DNA of 32,878 bases from an uncultured Eubacteriales bacterium (GCA_900317985.1 ONJD01000013.1:1-32878), one strand, 5' to 3'; positions 1 through 10,445 are shown, numbered from the stretch's first letter. Numbers and translations are program-made. Notes: generated from the sequence alone by a model not told the origin.

Positions 1-77
1 GTGGAGCAGTCTCGAAACCCGTCGGGATACGGCTCCCATCTTCTCCAAATATGACCCTCGAAAGGAGTCTCTCAAAC
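1..77 (+). other. Left-edge leader of mreB
   Basis: The stretch holds the mreB ribosome binding site, AAAGGAG at 61-67, ten bases before the ATG at 78. An in-frame ATG at 51 lacks a comparable site. I see no complete promoter and cannot tell whether bases 1-50 are the end of an upstream gene; all three forward frames are short and unrecognisable here. Confidence 0.5.
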
Positions 78-1097
78 ATGTTATTCACTCAGGATATTGG
101 TATCGACCTTGGTACTGCCAACACGCTCGTCTTCGTCAAGGGCAAGGGCATCGTCATCCGCGAGCCCTCCGTCGTCGCCGTCGACGTCCGTTCCACCCCG
201 AACAAGGTCGTTGCAGTTGGCGCAGAAGCAAAAGAAATGATCGGCCGTACCCCCGGTTCCATCACCGCGGTCCGTCCCCTGAAGGACGGCGTCATCGCCG
301 ATTTCGATATCACCGCAGACATGCTGAAAGAATTCATCCGCAGAGCCATGCTGAACTCCAAGTTCAACAAGGCCCGCGTCATGATCTGCATCCCCTCGGG
401 CGTCACCGAGGTCGAACGCCGCGCCGTTCATGACGCTGCCCGCAGCGCCGGCGCCCGCCAGGTCTCCCTCATCGAGGAGCCCATGGCAGCCGCCATCGGT
501 GCCGGTCTCCCCGTCGCGGAAGCAGCCGGTTCCATGGTCGTCGACATCGGCGGCGGTACCGCAGAAGTCGCGGTCATCTCCCTTGGCGACATCGTCACCT
601 CCTGCTCCGCACGTGTCGCGGGCGACTCCTTCGACGATGCCATCATCGCCTACATCAAGAAGAAATATAACCTCCTCATCGGTGAACGCACCGCCGAGGA
701 GATCAAGATCAAAATCGGCTCCGCCTACCCCTATGAAGGCGAAGGCGCCATCGACGTCAAGGGCCGGAACCTTGTCGACGGTCTTCCGAAGAACATCGAA
801 GTCACGTCCGAAGAGGTCCGCGAAGCGCTGGCCGACTCCGTCAACCAGATCCTCGACGCCATCCGCACCACCCTCGAGAAGACCCCGCCCGAACTGGCCG
901 CTGACATCATCGACCAGGGCATCATGCTCACCGGTGGCGGCGCTCTGCTGAGAGGCCTCGACCGGCTCATCTCCGCCGAGACCAAAATGCCCGTCCACGT
1001 GGCGGAGAACCCCCTCGACTGCGTCGTCGACGGCACGGGTGTCTGCCTCGAGAACGACATGCTGAGCCTCACCAGCACCAAGAACTACGACGAGTAA
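78..1097 (+). CDS. mreB: Rod shape-determining protein MreB
   Basis: Bacterial actin homologue of 339 residues that polymerises with ATP under the membrane and positions the elongation machinery (MreC, MreD, RodA, PBP2). The sequence shows the actin-type nucleotide-binding blocks: phosphate-1 loop DLGTANT near residues 10-16, phosphate-2 loop DIGGGT at 156-161, and the adenosine-contact motif TGGGALL at about 285-291. The N-terminal residues before the phosphate-1 loop are short, as in Gram-positive MreB. The ATG at 78 is preferred to the one at 51 because AAAGGAG at 61-67 lies at the right distance and the extra nine residues are not MreB-like. It is the first of the shape genes, followed by mreC, mreD and a class B PBP, and is separated from mreC by an intrinsic terminator. 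MreB is the clear family; paralogues such as Mbl cannot be excluded, but the context favours mreB. Confidence 0.97.
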   Translation: MLFTQDIGIDLGTANTLVFVKGKGIVIREPSVVAVDVRSTPNKVVAVGAEAKEMIGRTPGSITAVRPLKDGVIADFDITADMLKEFIRRAMLNSKFNKARVMICIPSGVTEVERRAVHDAARSAGARQVSLIEEPMAAAIGAGLPVAEAAGSMVVDIGGGTAEVAVISLGDIVTSCSARVAGDSFDDAIIAYIKKKYNLLIGERTAEEIKIKIGSAYPYEGEGAIDVKGRNLVDGLPKNIEVTSEEVREALADSVNQILDAIRTTLEKTPPELAADIIDQGIMLTGGGALLRGLDRLISAETKMPVHVAENPLDCVVDGTGVCLENDMLSLTSTKNYDE

Positions 1098-1123
1098 ATC
1101 GCCGAAACGAAACAGGAAACACG

Positions 1124-1154
1124 AAAAGGGATCTCCCCCGCGGAGTCCCTTTTT
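1124..1154 (+). terminator. Intrinsic terminator between mreB and mreC
   Basis: A stem of about 12 base pairs, AAAAGGGA-(bulged T)-CTCC pairing with GGAG-TCCCTTTT, closes a CCCGC loop and ends in a run of T. It lies 27 bases before the mreC ATG, so it should reduce transcription of mreCD-PBP2 relative to mreB unless a separate promoter exists; I see no convincing one between the hairpin and mreC. Confidence 0.75.
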
Positions 1155-1181
1155 CGAACTATTTATGCACCGAAAGGTTGA

Positions 1182-2249
1182 ATGCACGTGAAAGGGTTTG
1201 TCAAGACACTGTGGTTCAAGATCCTCGCTGTCATCTTAGGCATCCTCATCATTTTTCTCATCCTCGCCGCTGTGCTCGGCAGCAAGAGCTCCCCGCTCAC
1301 CGCGACCGCCGGCACCGTGACTCAGCCGCTGTCCCGGGTGACCTCCGTCCTCGGCAACGGCTTTTCGAACATCGGCCATTTCTTCACCCGGTCTTCGACC
1401 TATGAGTGCCGCATCGACGAACTCGAAGGCAAGGTCATCAGCGCGCAGAAGCAGCTGGCGGACTACGAGGAGACCAAACAGAAACTCGAGAGCTACGAGA
1501 ACTTCCTCGGCATCAAGGAGCAGCACCCCGACTACCAGGTCATCTCGGCCACGGTCATCGGCAAGGACTCCGCGAACAACTTCACGACCTTCGTGTTCAA
1601 CAAAGGTTCCGTGTCCGGCGTCAAAGTGGATGACCCGGTCATCTACGGCGATGGACAGCTCATCGGCGTCGTCACCAAAGTGGCCCCGACATACTGCGTC
1701 GTCTCCACCATCCTCGACCCGAAGATCTCCATCTCCGCCTACGAGGTCCGCACCCGCGAGAGCGGCTACATCACCAATGACGCGGACATCGTAAAGAAAG
1801 GCTTCTGCCGGCTCTCCGGCCTCGACCGGAAGACGAAAGTCTCGAAGGGCAGCGTCATCGCCACCGCGGGTGTCGGCGGCATCTACCCGAGAGACCTCAT
1901 CATCGGCACGGTCCGTGAGATCCAGAACGACGAAAAAGACATTTCCGCCTATGCGGTCATCGAACCGAATATCGACGTCACCCAGCTGACCGAAGCGCTC
2001 ATCATGATCGGCTTCGAAGGCCAGGGCGTCGCCGCCACCTATGACGACGGTGCCGAAGGGGCGGACGCCGACTCTCCCGAAGTCCAGTCCAACCCGAACC
2101 GCGCCACGACCGATGCCGCCGCCTCCACCGAGTCCACCTCGGCCGGTGAGACGACGTCCTCCACCACCGCCCGCCGCACCACGACCACCCGTCCGGTGAC
2201 CACCTTCCGTACCACCAGCGGACGTGCCACGACGGAGGCGAGCAACTGA
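1182..2249 (+). CDS. mreC: Rod shape-determining protein MreC
   Basis: Bitopic membrane protein (355 residues) that links MreB and MreD to extracytoplasmic penicillin-binding proteins during lateral wall synthesis. Visible parts: a short cytoplasmic N-terminus, one membrane segment at about residues 13-32, a predicted coiled coil at about 74-108 (YECRIDELEGK to the LESYENFLG region), then the paired beta-barrel MreC domain to about 282. The last 73 residues are an acidic stretch followed by a low-complexity Thr/Ser/Arg-rich tail, longer than in many MreC proteins and probably disordered outside the membrane. The start at 1182 follows a weak GAAAGG site at 1172-1177. The stop codon overlaps the mreD start in a TGATG, so the two are translationally coupled. 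Confidence 0.95.
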   Translation: MHVKGFVKTLWFKILAVILGILIIFLILAAVLGSKSSPLTATAGTVTQPLSRVTSVLGNGFSNIGHFFTRSSTYECRIDELEGKVISAQKQLADYEETKQKLESYENFLGIKEQHPDYQVISATVIGKDSANNFTTFVFNKGSVSGVKVDDPVIYGDGQLIGVVTKVAPTYCVVSTILDPKISISAYEVRTRESGYITNDADIVKKGFCRLSGLDRKTKVSKGSVIATAGVGGIYPRDLIIGTVREIQNDEKDISAYAVIEPNIDVTQLTEALIMIGFEGQGVAATYDDGAEGADADSPEVQSNPNRATTDAAASTESTSAGETTSSTTARRTTTTRPVTTFRTTSGRATTEASN

Positions 2250-2881
2250 TGAAGGAACGCATCACCTTTGACAGCCGCACCCGGCAGTCGCAGACCGGCC
2301 CCGTCAAACGGCAGCGCCGGCCGCTCTCCAACGAACAGAAGCACAAGCTCTGGACCAATGTGGTCTTTGTGGCGCTCATCCTGTTCTGCCATCTGCTGCA
2401 GAACACGCCCCACATGTTCCCGACCATCATGGGGGCCCACTGCTTCCTGCTCCTGCCGCTGAGCGTGTGCATCGCTATGTTCCTGCACAACCTGCCGGCC
2501 ACCATGCTGTGCCTCTTCGCGGGCGTCCTGTGGGATGTCTCCGCCGCGCACCTCGACGGCTTCAACGCCATCTTCTTCCTGCTGAGCTCCACAGGCGTCG
2601 GGCTCCTCATGAATTACCTCATGCGGAACAACCTGTGGACCGCCAACATCCTCGGCGCGCTGGTCATCCTCCTGTACGTCACGCTGCACTGGCTGTGCTT
2701 CGTCGTCCTCCGGGGCGTCGACGAGGGGGCCTTCACTTACATCACTTTTTACCTGCCGTCCGCGCTGTACAGTTTCGCCTTCACACCGCTTTTCTATGTG
2801 ATCCTGCGGCGATTCATGAGATACATCCGCGAACGCTACCCGAAGAGTTCCATGGCGAGAGGTTTCGCGGAACTCCGGTAA
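2249..2881 (+). CDS. mreD: Rod shape-determining protein MreD
   Basis: Polytopic membrane protein of 210 residues belonging to the MreBCD elongation complex. About 35 polar, basic N-terminal residues (rich in Arg, Gln, Lys) precede five to six hydrophobic segments, for example around residues 34-52, 62-90 and 125-150, and the C-terminus is again basic. MreD sequences are poorly conserved, so the call rests on hydrophobic pattern, size and its place between mreC and a class B PBP. The ATG overlaps the mreC stop by one base (TGATG), which suggests reinitiation. The cytoplasmic N-terminal tail is longer than in compact MreD proteins. Confidence 0.88.
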   Translation: MKERITFDSRTRQSQTGPVKRQRRPLSNEQKHKLWTNVVFVALILFCHLLQNTPHMFPTIMGAHCFLLLPLSVCIAMFLHNLPATMLCLFAGVLWDVSAAHLDGFNAIFFLLSSTGVGLLMNYLMRNNLWTANILGALVILLYVTLHWLCFVVLRGVDEGAFTYITFYLPSALYSFAFTPLFYVILRRFMRYIRERYPKSSMARGFAELR

Positions 2882-2912
2882 CGGACATTTTTTCAGAAAG
2901 AGAGGGAAAACG

Positions 2913-5006
2913 ATGGGCATTTCCAGGACCCGCAGTGCCATCTACAACGTCATCGTCGTGTTAGCGGCGCTGGCGCTGATCGGCGTGCTCATCTGGTCCA
3001 CTCTCATTTCCGGCGCCAACGCCGGCACCCTCGGTGCCTACACGCGGACCATCGACGCCGCCCGCGGAGAGATCCTCGACCGCAACGGTTCGGTCCTGGT
3101 ATCGAGCCGCCAGGGCAACTCCATCATGTTCAACGCGACGGCGTTCCCGAAAGACCAGGAAAAGCGCAATGAGATCATCATCTCGCTCATCCAGCTCTGC
3201 GAAGCGAACGGCGTCGAGTACATCGACAAGCTCCCCATCAAGGTCTCGAAGAAGACCGGGAACTACGTCTTTACAAAGAAGGACGAGAACGCGGCTTACC
3301 TCAAATGGCTCAAGTCGAAGGACGTCCTGAACCTCAATGAGTACGCGACGGCGGAGAACTGCATGGACGCGCTCATCAAGCGATACGGCCTCGAGGCCTA
3401 TTCGAAGAAGGACGCAAGGAGCCTTGCCTCGGTCCAGATCGAGATGCTCCGCAACACGTTCAACACCTCGTACCCCTACACCTTCGCGGAAGACGTTCCG
3501 ACCGACCTTGTCACCATCATCATGGAGAACAAGAACTTCTACAAGGGCGTCCAGAACGAGGGCGAGACCTATCGCGAATATGTGGACGGCACTCTGGCGC
3601 CCCACATCCTCGGCCGCGTCTCCGGCATCACCGCGGAGAAGTATGACGAGAAGAAAAAAGAACTGGAAGAGGCCATCGACAACGCCTCCGGCAAGCAGGA
3701 GATCGACGAGCTCACCCGCAACGCCTACACCATCTCGGACGTCTACGGCAGCTCCGGCCTGGAACTCGCTCTGGAAGACCAGCTGCGCGGTTCCCGCGGC
3801 ACCGAGACCGTCACGATCGACGAGAACGGCAACACGGTCAACACCTACACGACCATGCCGGAACAGGGCAACGCCGTCATCCTGACCCTCGATAAAAACC
3901 TGCAGAAGGTCGCGCAGGACGCGCTGAAGAAACGCGTCGACTCTCTCAACATCTCGGCTGCCCGGAAGTGCGCCGCGGCCGTCGTCGTGGAAGACGTCCA
4001 CACGGGAGAGATCCTCGCCTGCGCCACGTACCCCACCTACGACAACAACGAGTGGAAAGAGAAGTACTCGGAATGGGCTGAAGACGAAACGGCTCCCCTC
4101 TGGAACCGCGCCGTCATGAGTACCTATGAGCCCGGTTCCACGTTCAAACCCTGCACCGCGATCGCGGCGCTGGAGGAAGGCGTCATCGACGATCAGTTCA
4201 AATGGAACTGCAACGGCGCCTACACCTACTATTCCGACCACACGTTCTACTGCGCGCACCACACCGCCCACGGCACCAACAACGTCACGGACGCCATCAA
4301 CGTCTCCTGCAACTGTTTCTTCTATGAGACCGGCCGGAGGATGGGCATCGAGCGCATCGACGAGTGGGCAACCAAGTTCGGCCTCGGTCAGAAGACCGGC
4401 GTCGAGATCCCCGAAGCCACCGGCCATGTGTCGAGCCCTGAAGAGCGGAAAGCCGCGGGCGGCACCTGGTACGCCGGTGACGTCATCACGACCGCCATCG
4501 GTGAGTCCGACAACCAGTTCACGCTGCTCCAACTCGCGAACTACGTCTCGACCATCGCCAACGGCGGCACCCGTTACACCCCTCATTTCGTCCGTTCCAT
4601 CAAGACGGCCGACTTCCAGACGACCCTTCAGCAGACCCAGCCCGAAGTGGCCCAGACGCTCGACATCTCGAAGCATACGCTGAAGCTCGTCCGGGAAGGC
4701 ATGCTGAAAGTCGGCACCATCGGCTTCTGCCGCTCCGCGTTCGCGGACCTGCCCGTCAGAGCCGCCGCCAAGACCGGTACGTCCGACGTCGTCAAGCTCA
4801 TCGACGGCAAGAAAGTCGAAGGCAACAACGGTTTCCTGATCTCCTACGCGCCCTATGAGGACCCCGAGATCGCCGTCGCTGTCGTCGTCGAAACGGCCGA
4901 CTCCGGTGCGCTGACCGCCGTCGTCGCCGCGGACATCTACGACTACTACTTCTCCCCGAAGGAAAACGAGGGAACGGTCCAGCCGTACGGCGAGCTCCTG
5001 ACCTGA
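2913..5006 (+). CDS. mrdA: Class B penicillin-binding protein, elongasome transpeptidase (PBP2/MrdA type)
   Basis: Peptidoglycan D,D-transpeptidase of 697 residues, anchored by a single N-terminal membrane segment (about residues 12-33) with the catalytic domain outside. The three penicillin-binding motifs are intact: STFK at 409-412 with the acylated Ser409, SCN at 465-467, and KTGT at 620-623. The N-terminal dimerisation/pedestal region starts with the RGEILDRNG signature near residue 51. Position directly after mreBCD, with a 31-base gap and its own ribosome binding site, argues for the elongation enzyme rather than FtsI or SpoVD, although the domain organisation alone does not separate them. 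No C-terminal PASTA domain is present. A strong terminator follows at 5063. The partner glycosyltransferase RodA is not in this window. Confidence 0.93.
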   Translation: MGISRTRSAIYNVIVVLAALALIGVLIWSTLISGANAGTLGAYTRTIDAARGEILDRNGSVLVSSRQGNSIMFNATAFPKDQEKRNEIIISLIQLCEANGVEYIDKLPIKVSKKTGNYVFTKKDENAAYLKWLKSKDVLNLNEYATAENCMDALIKRYGLEAYSKKDARSLASVQIEMLRNTFNTSYPYTFAEDVPTDLVTIIMENKNFYKGVQNEGETYREYVDGTLAPHILGRVSGITAEKYDEKKKELEEAIDNASGKQEIDELTRNAYTISDVYGSSGLELALEDQLRGSRGTETVTIDENGNTVNTYTTMPEQGNAVILTLDKNLQKVAQDALKKRVDSLNISAARKCAAAVVVEDVHTGEILACATYPTYDNNEWKEKYSEWAEDETAPLWNRAVMSTYEPGSTFKPCTAIAALEEGVIDDQFKWNCNGAYTYYSDHTFYCAHHTAHGTNNVTDAINVSCNCFFYETGRRMGIERIDEWATKFGLGQKTGVEIPEATGHVSSPEERKAAGGTWYAGDVITTAIGESDNQFTLLQLANYVSTIANGGTRYTPHFVRSIKTADFQTTLQQTQPEVAQTLDISKHTLKLVREGMLKVGTIGFCRSAFADLPVRAAAKTGTSDVVKLIDGKKVEGNNGFLISYAPYEDPEIAVAVVVETADSGALTAVVAADIYDYYFSPKENEGTVQPYGELLT

Positions 5007-5062
5007 TCCGGGAGCGGGAAAACCGCAGTAGAAACGCAAAAACTATGGAAAATTGTTAATGC

Positions 5063-5098
5063 AAAGCGCCAAAAAAGATGTGTTTTTGGCGCTTTTTT
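5063..5098 (+). terminator. Terminator of the mre-PBP2 operon
   Basis: Perfect 13-bp hairpin AAAGCGCCAAAAA / TTTTTGGCGCTTT with an AGATGTG loop and further T residues. It sits 57 bases after the PBP stop and just before the promoter of the next gene. Confidence 0.93.
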
Positions 5099-5109
5099 AC
5101 AATACAATA

Positions 5110-5138
5110 TTGAGACAACCGTTGTTTTGTGTTAAAAT
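5110..5138 (+). promoter_or_regulatory. Sigma-70-type promoter of the methylglyoxal synthase-like gene
   Basis: TTGAGA at 5110-5115, a 17-base spacer and TAAAAT at 5133-5138, with an extended -10 TG at 5130-5131. It lies directly after the PBP operon terminator and about 35 bases before the ATG at 5174. Confidence 0.85.
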
Positions 5139-5173
5139 ATCTTCGATAATGTCCCAGGAAAGGAGCGTGCCGG

Positions 5174-5617
5174 ATGAACATCGCCATCATTGCACACGAC
5201 GTCAAAAAAGAACTCATGACTCAGTTCTGCATCGCTTACGCAGGCATCCTGAGCCAGCACAATCTGTGTGCAACCGGTACCACAGGGAAAGTCGTATCCG
5301 AGGCCACCGGTCTCAAGATCCAGAGTTTCCTGAGCGGGGACCAGGGCGGCGAACAGCAGATCGCGTCCCGTGTCGCCTGCAACGAGATCGACTTACTTCT
5401 CATGTTTGGCGATCCGCTGAACCCGAAGCCCATGGAACCCATCGAAGCGGATCTGCTCCGTCTTTGCAACGTCCACAACGTCCCCGTGGCCACGAACATC
5501 GCCACGGCGGAAGCCCTCATCCATTCGCTCGCCCGAGGCGACCTCGACTGGAGAGATATCGTCAATCCGAAAAAGCAGGAGGCGGCGGAAGCTGCCGAAG
5601 AAACGGCGGAAGAGTAA
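5174..5617 (+). CDS. mgsA: Methylglyoxal synthase family protein with altered active site
   Basis: Cytosolic protein of 147 residues with the methylglyoxal synthase fold; the classical enzyme converts dihydroxyacetone phosphate to methylglyoxal and phosphate, a bypass of lower glycolysis. The phosphate-binding parts are kept: IAHD at residues 6-9, ATGTTG at 33-38 and SG at 54-55, as is the DPLN block at 80-83. By alignment from memory to the Escherichia coli enzyme, however, the catalytic Asp71 is Glu60 here (GGEQQ instead of GGDQQ), His98 is Met87 and Asp101 is Ile90. The C-terminus ends in an Ala/Glu-rich tail. It has its own strong promoter and a ribosome binding site AAAGGAG at 5159-5165. 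The family is clear; whether it still makes methylglyoxal is not. Confidence 0.85.
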   Translation: MNIAIIAHDVKKELMTQFCIAYAGILSQHNLCATGTTGKVVSEATGLKIQSFLSGDQGGEQQIASRVACNEIDLLLMFGDPLNPKPMEPIEADLLRLCNVHNVPVATNIATAEALIHSLARGDLDWRDIVNPKKQEAAEAAEETAEE

Positions 5618-5647
5618 ACCGGGACACTTTTTTGCAAAATCCCGCTC

Positions 5648-5675
5648 TTTACATTTCGCCGAAATCGAGTATACT
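5648..5675 (+). promoter_or_regulatory. Promoter of pyruvate kinase
   Basis: TTTACA at 5648-5653, 16-base spacer, TATACT at 5670-5675. The -10 box touches the 5' arm of the terminator hairpin at 5676, so the expected start of transcription falls inside that arm. Confidence 0.8.
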
Positions 5676-5715
5676 AAAGCCACCTTTTCGAGTAACAGGA
5701 AAAGGTGGCTTTTTT
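5676..5715 (+). terminator. Terminator of the mgsA transcript, overlapping the pyk start region
   Basis: AAAGCCACCTTTTC pairs with GAAAAGGTGGCTTT (allowing small offsets) and is followed by T residues. It ends only a few bases before the pyk ribosome binding site. Transcripts from mgsA carry the whole hairpin, whereas transcripts from the pyk promoter should begin inside its first arm. Confidence 0.85.
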
Positions 5716-5731
5716 CAGAGGAGGAATCTCT

Positions 5732-7147
5732 ATGCGAAAAACAAAGATCATCGGGACCGTCGGTCCCGCCTGCGATAACGACGACGTTCTCCGGCATCTG
5801 TTCGCCGAGGGGATGGACGTCTGCCGTCTGAACTTCTCTCACGGCACCCATGAAGACCACGCGGAGCGCATCGCCCGCATCAAACGCGTCCGCGAAGAGC
5901 TGGACGCTCCCATCCCGATCATGCTCGACACCAAGGGCCCCGAATACCGCATCGGCGAGTTCGACGGCCGCCGGGTCACCCTCGTGGACGGCCAGAAATT
6001 CACGTTCTCGACCGACGACTTCCTCGGGGACAACACCCGGGTGTCGGTCAGCTATAAAAACCTCATCCGTGAACTGTCGGTGGGGGACACCATCCTCGTC
6101 AACAACGGTCTGGTCGTCTGCACCGTTGACGAACTGACCGACACGGAGGCCATCTGTACGGTCGTGTGCGGCGGCGTCCTGTCCAACAAGAAGTCGATGA
6201 ACTTCCCGAACCACGTCATGCACGGCGAGTTCCTGTCGGACCACGATAAAGAAGACCTGCTCTTCGGTATCGAGCACGACGTGGACTTCATCGCCGCGTC
6301 CTTTGTCTCCACCAAAGACGACGTCCGGAAGATGAGGGCGTTCCTCGACCAGAACGGCGGCAAGGACATCGAGATCATCGCGAAGATCGAGAACCGCGCC
6401 GGCGTCGACAACGTCGCGTCCATTTGTGACATTGCGGACGGCATCATGGTCGCCCGCGGCGACCTCGGCGTCGAGATCCCCTTCGCGGAAGTCCCGGCCA
6501 TCCAGAAGCTGCTCATGTCCAAGTGCCGCAAGCTCGGCAAACGGGTCATCGTGGCGACGGAGATGCTCGAAAGCATGATCCAGAACCCCCGACCCACCCG
6601 GGCGGAGATCTCCGACGTGGCGAACGCCGTCTACGACGGCGCCTCCGCGGTCATGCTCTCCGGCGAGACCGCCGCGGGCCAGCACCCGGTGGAGGCCGTC
6701 CGCGTCATGGCCGACGCCTGCAAGAACACGGAGGACCATATCGATTTCAACAAGACCTTCAACCGCACGGGCTTCAAGATCCGCGGCAACATGGACGCCC
6801 TGTCCCACGCGGCCTGCCAGATGGCGGTCGATATCGACGCGAAGGCGCTGGTCGTCTCCTCCATCTCCGGTCAGACGGCCCGCATGGTGAGCCGGTTCCG
6901 CTGCCCCATCCCGATCGTCGGCCGCACCACGGACAAGAAGGTCTGGCGCAAGCTGAACCTCAGCTGGGGCGTCTTCCCGATGCTCTCGAAAAACTACGAG
7001 TCCGTCGAGGTCATGTTCTATGAGGCGATGGAACAGACTGTCATCGCGCTGGGCCTCCAGGAGGGCGATACCATCGTCCTGACCGGCGGCTCGGTCAACG
7101 GCCGCGCCGGCACCTCGAACACCATCAAAGTGCTCACGGTCCAGTAA
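5732..7147 (+). CDS. pyk: Pyruvate kinase
   Basis: Cytosolic glycolytic enzyme (471 residues) that transfers phosphate from phosphoenolpyruvate to ADP. It opens with the family's KTKIIGTVGPA sequence, then NFSHG near residue 35, the LDTKGPE strand, and the substrate/metal-binding block with IAKIENRAGVDN and MVARGDLGVEIP in the barrel domain; ATEMLESM and the TRAE/SGETA blocks follow. The C-terminal regulatory domain is present, and the length is the short form without the extra PEP-utilising domain found in some Bacillus enzymes. ATG 5732 is chosen because AGAGGAGG at 5718-5725 precedes it; an upstream in-frame ATG at 5705 lies within the terminator stem. Monocistronic, flanked by hairpins. 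Confidence 0.97.
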   Translation: MRKTKIIGTVGPACDNDDVLRHLFAEGMDVCRLNFSHGTHEDHAERIARIKRVREELDAPIPIMLDTKGPEYRIGEFDGRRVTLVDGQKFTFSTDDFLGDNTRVSVSYKNLIRELSVGDTILVNNGLVVCTVDELTDTEAICTVVCGGVLSNKKSMNFPNHVMHGEFLSDHDKEDLLFGIEHDVDFIAASFVSTKDDVRKMRAFLDQNGGKDIEIIAKIENRAGVDNVASICDIADGIMVARGDLGVEIPFAEVPAIQKLLMSKCRKLGKRVIVATEMLESMIQNPRPTRAEISDVANAVYDGASAVMLSGETAAGQHPVEAVRVMADACKNTEDHIDFNKTFNRTGFKIRGNMDALSHAACQMAVDIDAKALVVSSISGQTARMVSRFRCPIPIVGRTTDKKVWRKLNLSWGVFPMLSKNYESVEVMFYEAMEQTVIALGLQEGDTIVLTGGSVNGRAGTSNTIKVLTVQ

Positions 7148-7161
7148 ATTGAAATGTTTGT

Positions 7162-7194
7162 GAAAGACCCATTGCAAAATGGGTCTTTCTTTTC
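7162..7194 (+). terminator. Terminator of pyruvate kinase
   Basis: GAAAGACCCATT / AATGGGTCTTTC hairpin with a GCAA loop and T-rich tail, starting 15 bases after the pyk stop. The -35 box of the next promoter lies in its loop region. Confidence 0.92.
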
Positions 7195-7200
7195 TATAAT
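7172..7200 (+). promoter_or_regulatory. Promoter of the hisS-aspS operon
   Basis: TTGCAA at 7172-7177, 17-base spacer and a perfect TATAAT at 7195-7200. The -35 lies in the loop of the pyk terminator and the -10 just after its T-tract. The resulting leader of about 54 bases is too short for a T-box. Confidence 0.85.
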
Positions 7201-7260
7201 ACTAAGGTTACAAGGCTCTTTATTATTAAAAAGAAGATTACCTGATTTGGAGGAAGACCA

Positions 7261-8618
7261 ATGGCGCTCATTACGAAAGCCATCAAAGGCACTCAGGACA
7301 CGCTCCCGATGGACAGCCACAAAGTCCGTTTCCTGGAAGCGACCCTGGCCGATATCGCCGGGAACTACGGGTTCAAAGAGATCCGCACTCCCGTCTTCGA
7401 ACATACGGAACTGTTCAACCGGTCTGTGGGCGACACCACAGACGTCGTGCAGAAGGAGATGTATACCTTCGACGACAAGGGCGGACGGTCCATCACCCTG
7501 CGCCCGGAGGGCACCGCCGGCGCGGTCCGCTCGTTCCTCGAACACGGACTGTTCAACGAGCCGAGCCCGATGAAGGTCTATTACCTGACCTCCTGCTACC
7601 GGTACGAAAAACCCCAGGCCGGCCGGCTCCGTGAATTCCACCAGTTCGGCGTCGAGTGCTTCGGCACGTCGAGCCCGGCGCAGGACGCGGAAGTCATCGC
7701 TCTGGCCGATGAGGTCTTCGGGTTCCTCGGCGTCAAGGGCCTCGAGCTGCAGATCAACTCGATCGGCTGCCCGCACTGCCGCCCCATCTATCAGAAGGCA
7801 CTGAAGGATTACTTCACCGCCCACAAGGACGAGCTCTGCGAGACCTGCACGGACCGCCTCGAACGCAACCCGATGCGCATCATCGACTGCAAAGAGGAGT
7901 CCGACGAGCTGAAAGACAACGCTCCGGTCGTACTCGACTACCTCTGTGAAGAGTGTAAGGACCACTTCGAGAAGGTCCAGAAATACCTCGAGGCGATGGA
8001 GATCGCCTACACCATCAACCCGCGCATCGTCCGCGGCCTCGACTATTACACGAAGACCGTCTTCGAATTCGTGTCCCACGACATCGGGGCACAGGGCACG
8101 GTCTGCGGCGGCGGCCGGTACGACGGCCTCTGCGAGGAACTGGGCGGCAAGTCCATCCCGGCCCTCGGCTTCGGCATGGGCATCGAGCGTCTGATGCTCC
8201 TCCTCGAGGCACAGGGCATCGAGCTTCCGAAGGAAGAGACCATGGCGCTGTACCTCGCTACGGCCGGTGACGCCGCGTCGTTCAAAGCGGCGCAGATCGT
8301 CCACGACCTGCGGGCCGAAGGCGTGCCCTGCGCGTTCGACACGGTCGGACGTTCCATCAAGGCACAGATGAAATACGCGAACAAGACCGGCGCAGACTTC
8401 ACCGCCGTCATCGGCGACAACGAACTGGAGTCCGGCACCGTTCAGCTCAAATACATGGAGACCGGCGAGACCACGGAAGTGAAGCTCGACACCTTTGCCG
8501 AGGACTTTCAGCAGGTCGCGATGAACGCCGCCATGTCCGCACTCCAGGCGGAACTCAACACCAGCGAGGGCGATCTCGCCAACGTCGACCTCAGCGCACT
8601 TTTGGGAGGAAACACCAC

Positions 8619-8631
<13 letters not shown>
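7261..8631 (+). CDS. hisS: Histidyl-tRNA synthetase
   Basis: Class II aminoacyl-tRNA synthetase of 456 residues that charges tRNA-His in the cytosol. Motif 2 region begins LRPEGTAGAVRS at residue 80, the histidine-specific RGLDYYTKTVFE signature lies at about 258-269, and the glycine-rich GGGRYDGL at 283-290, followed by motif 3 around PALGFGMGIERL. The C-terminal anticodon-binding alpha/beta domain is complete. A GGAGGAAG site precedes the ATG. It is the first gene of its operon and overlaps aspS by 13 bases, a pairing common in Firmicutes. No T-box leader is visible, so regulation by uncharged tRNA through that mechanism is unlikely. Confidence 0.97.
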
Positions 8632-10403
<1,772 letters not shown>

Positions 10404-10445
10404 ATCGCCCCGCACAGCAAAAATCCGTTAGAAAAAGAGAGTGTT

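Noticed and set aside
51..77. Upstream ATG for mreB at 51.
   Set aside because: No ribosome binding site at the right distance, while AAAGGAG precedes the ATG at 78, and the extra residues are not MreB-like.
2961..5039. A 692-codon minus-strand open frame across the PBP gene, and similar long antisense frames over mreB (81-1187), pyk (5393-7177), aspS (8508-10415) and the EF-G-like gene (17360-19468).
   Set aside because: They mirror real genes and arise because codons whose complements are stops are rare in this GC-rich codon usage. The translations are low-complexity (rich in Asp, Val, Gly, Arg) and match no family I know.
7201..7260. T-box leader for hisS.
   Set aside because: The leader from the promoter at 7172-7200 is only about 54 bases and has no T-box sequence or antiterminator/terminator pair.
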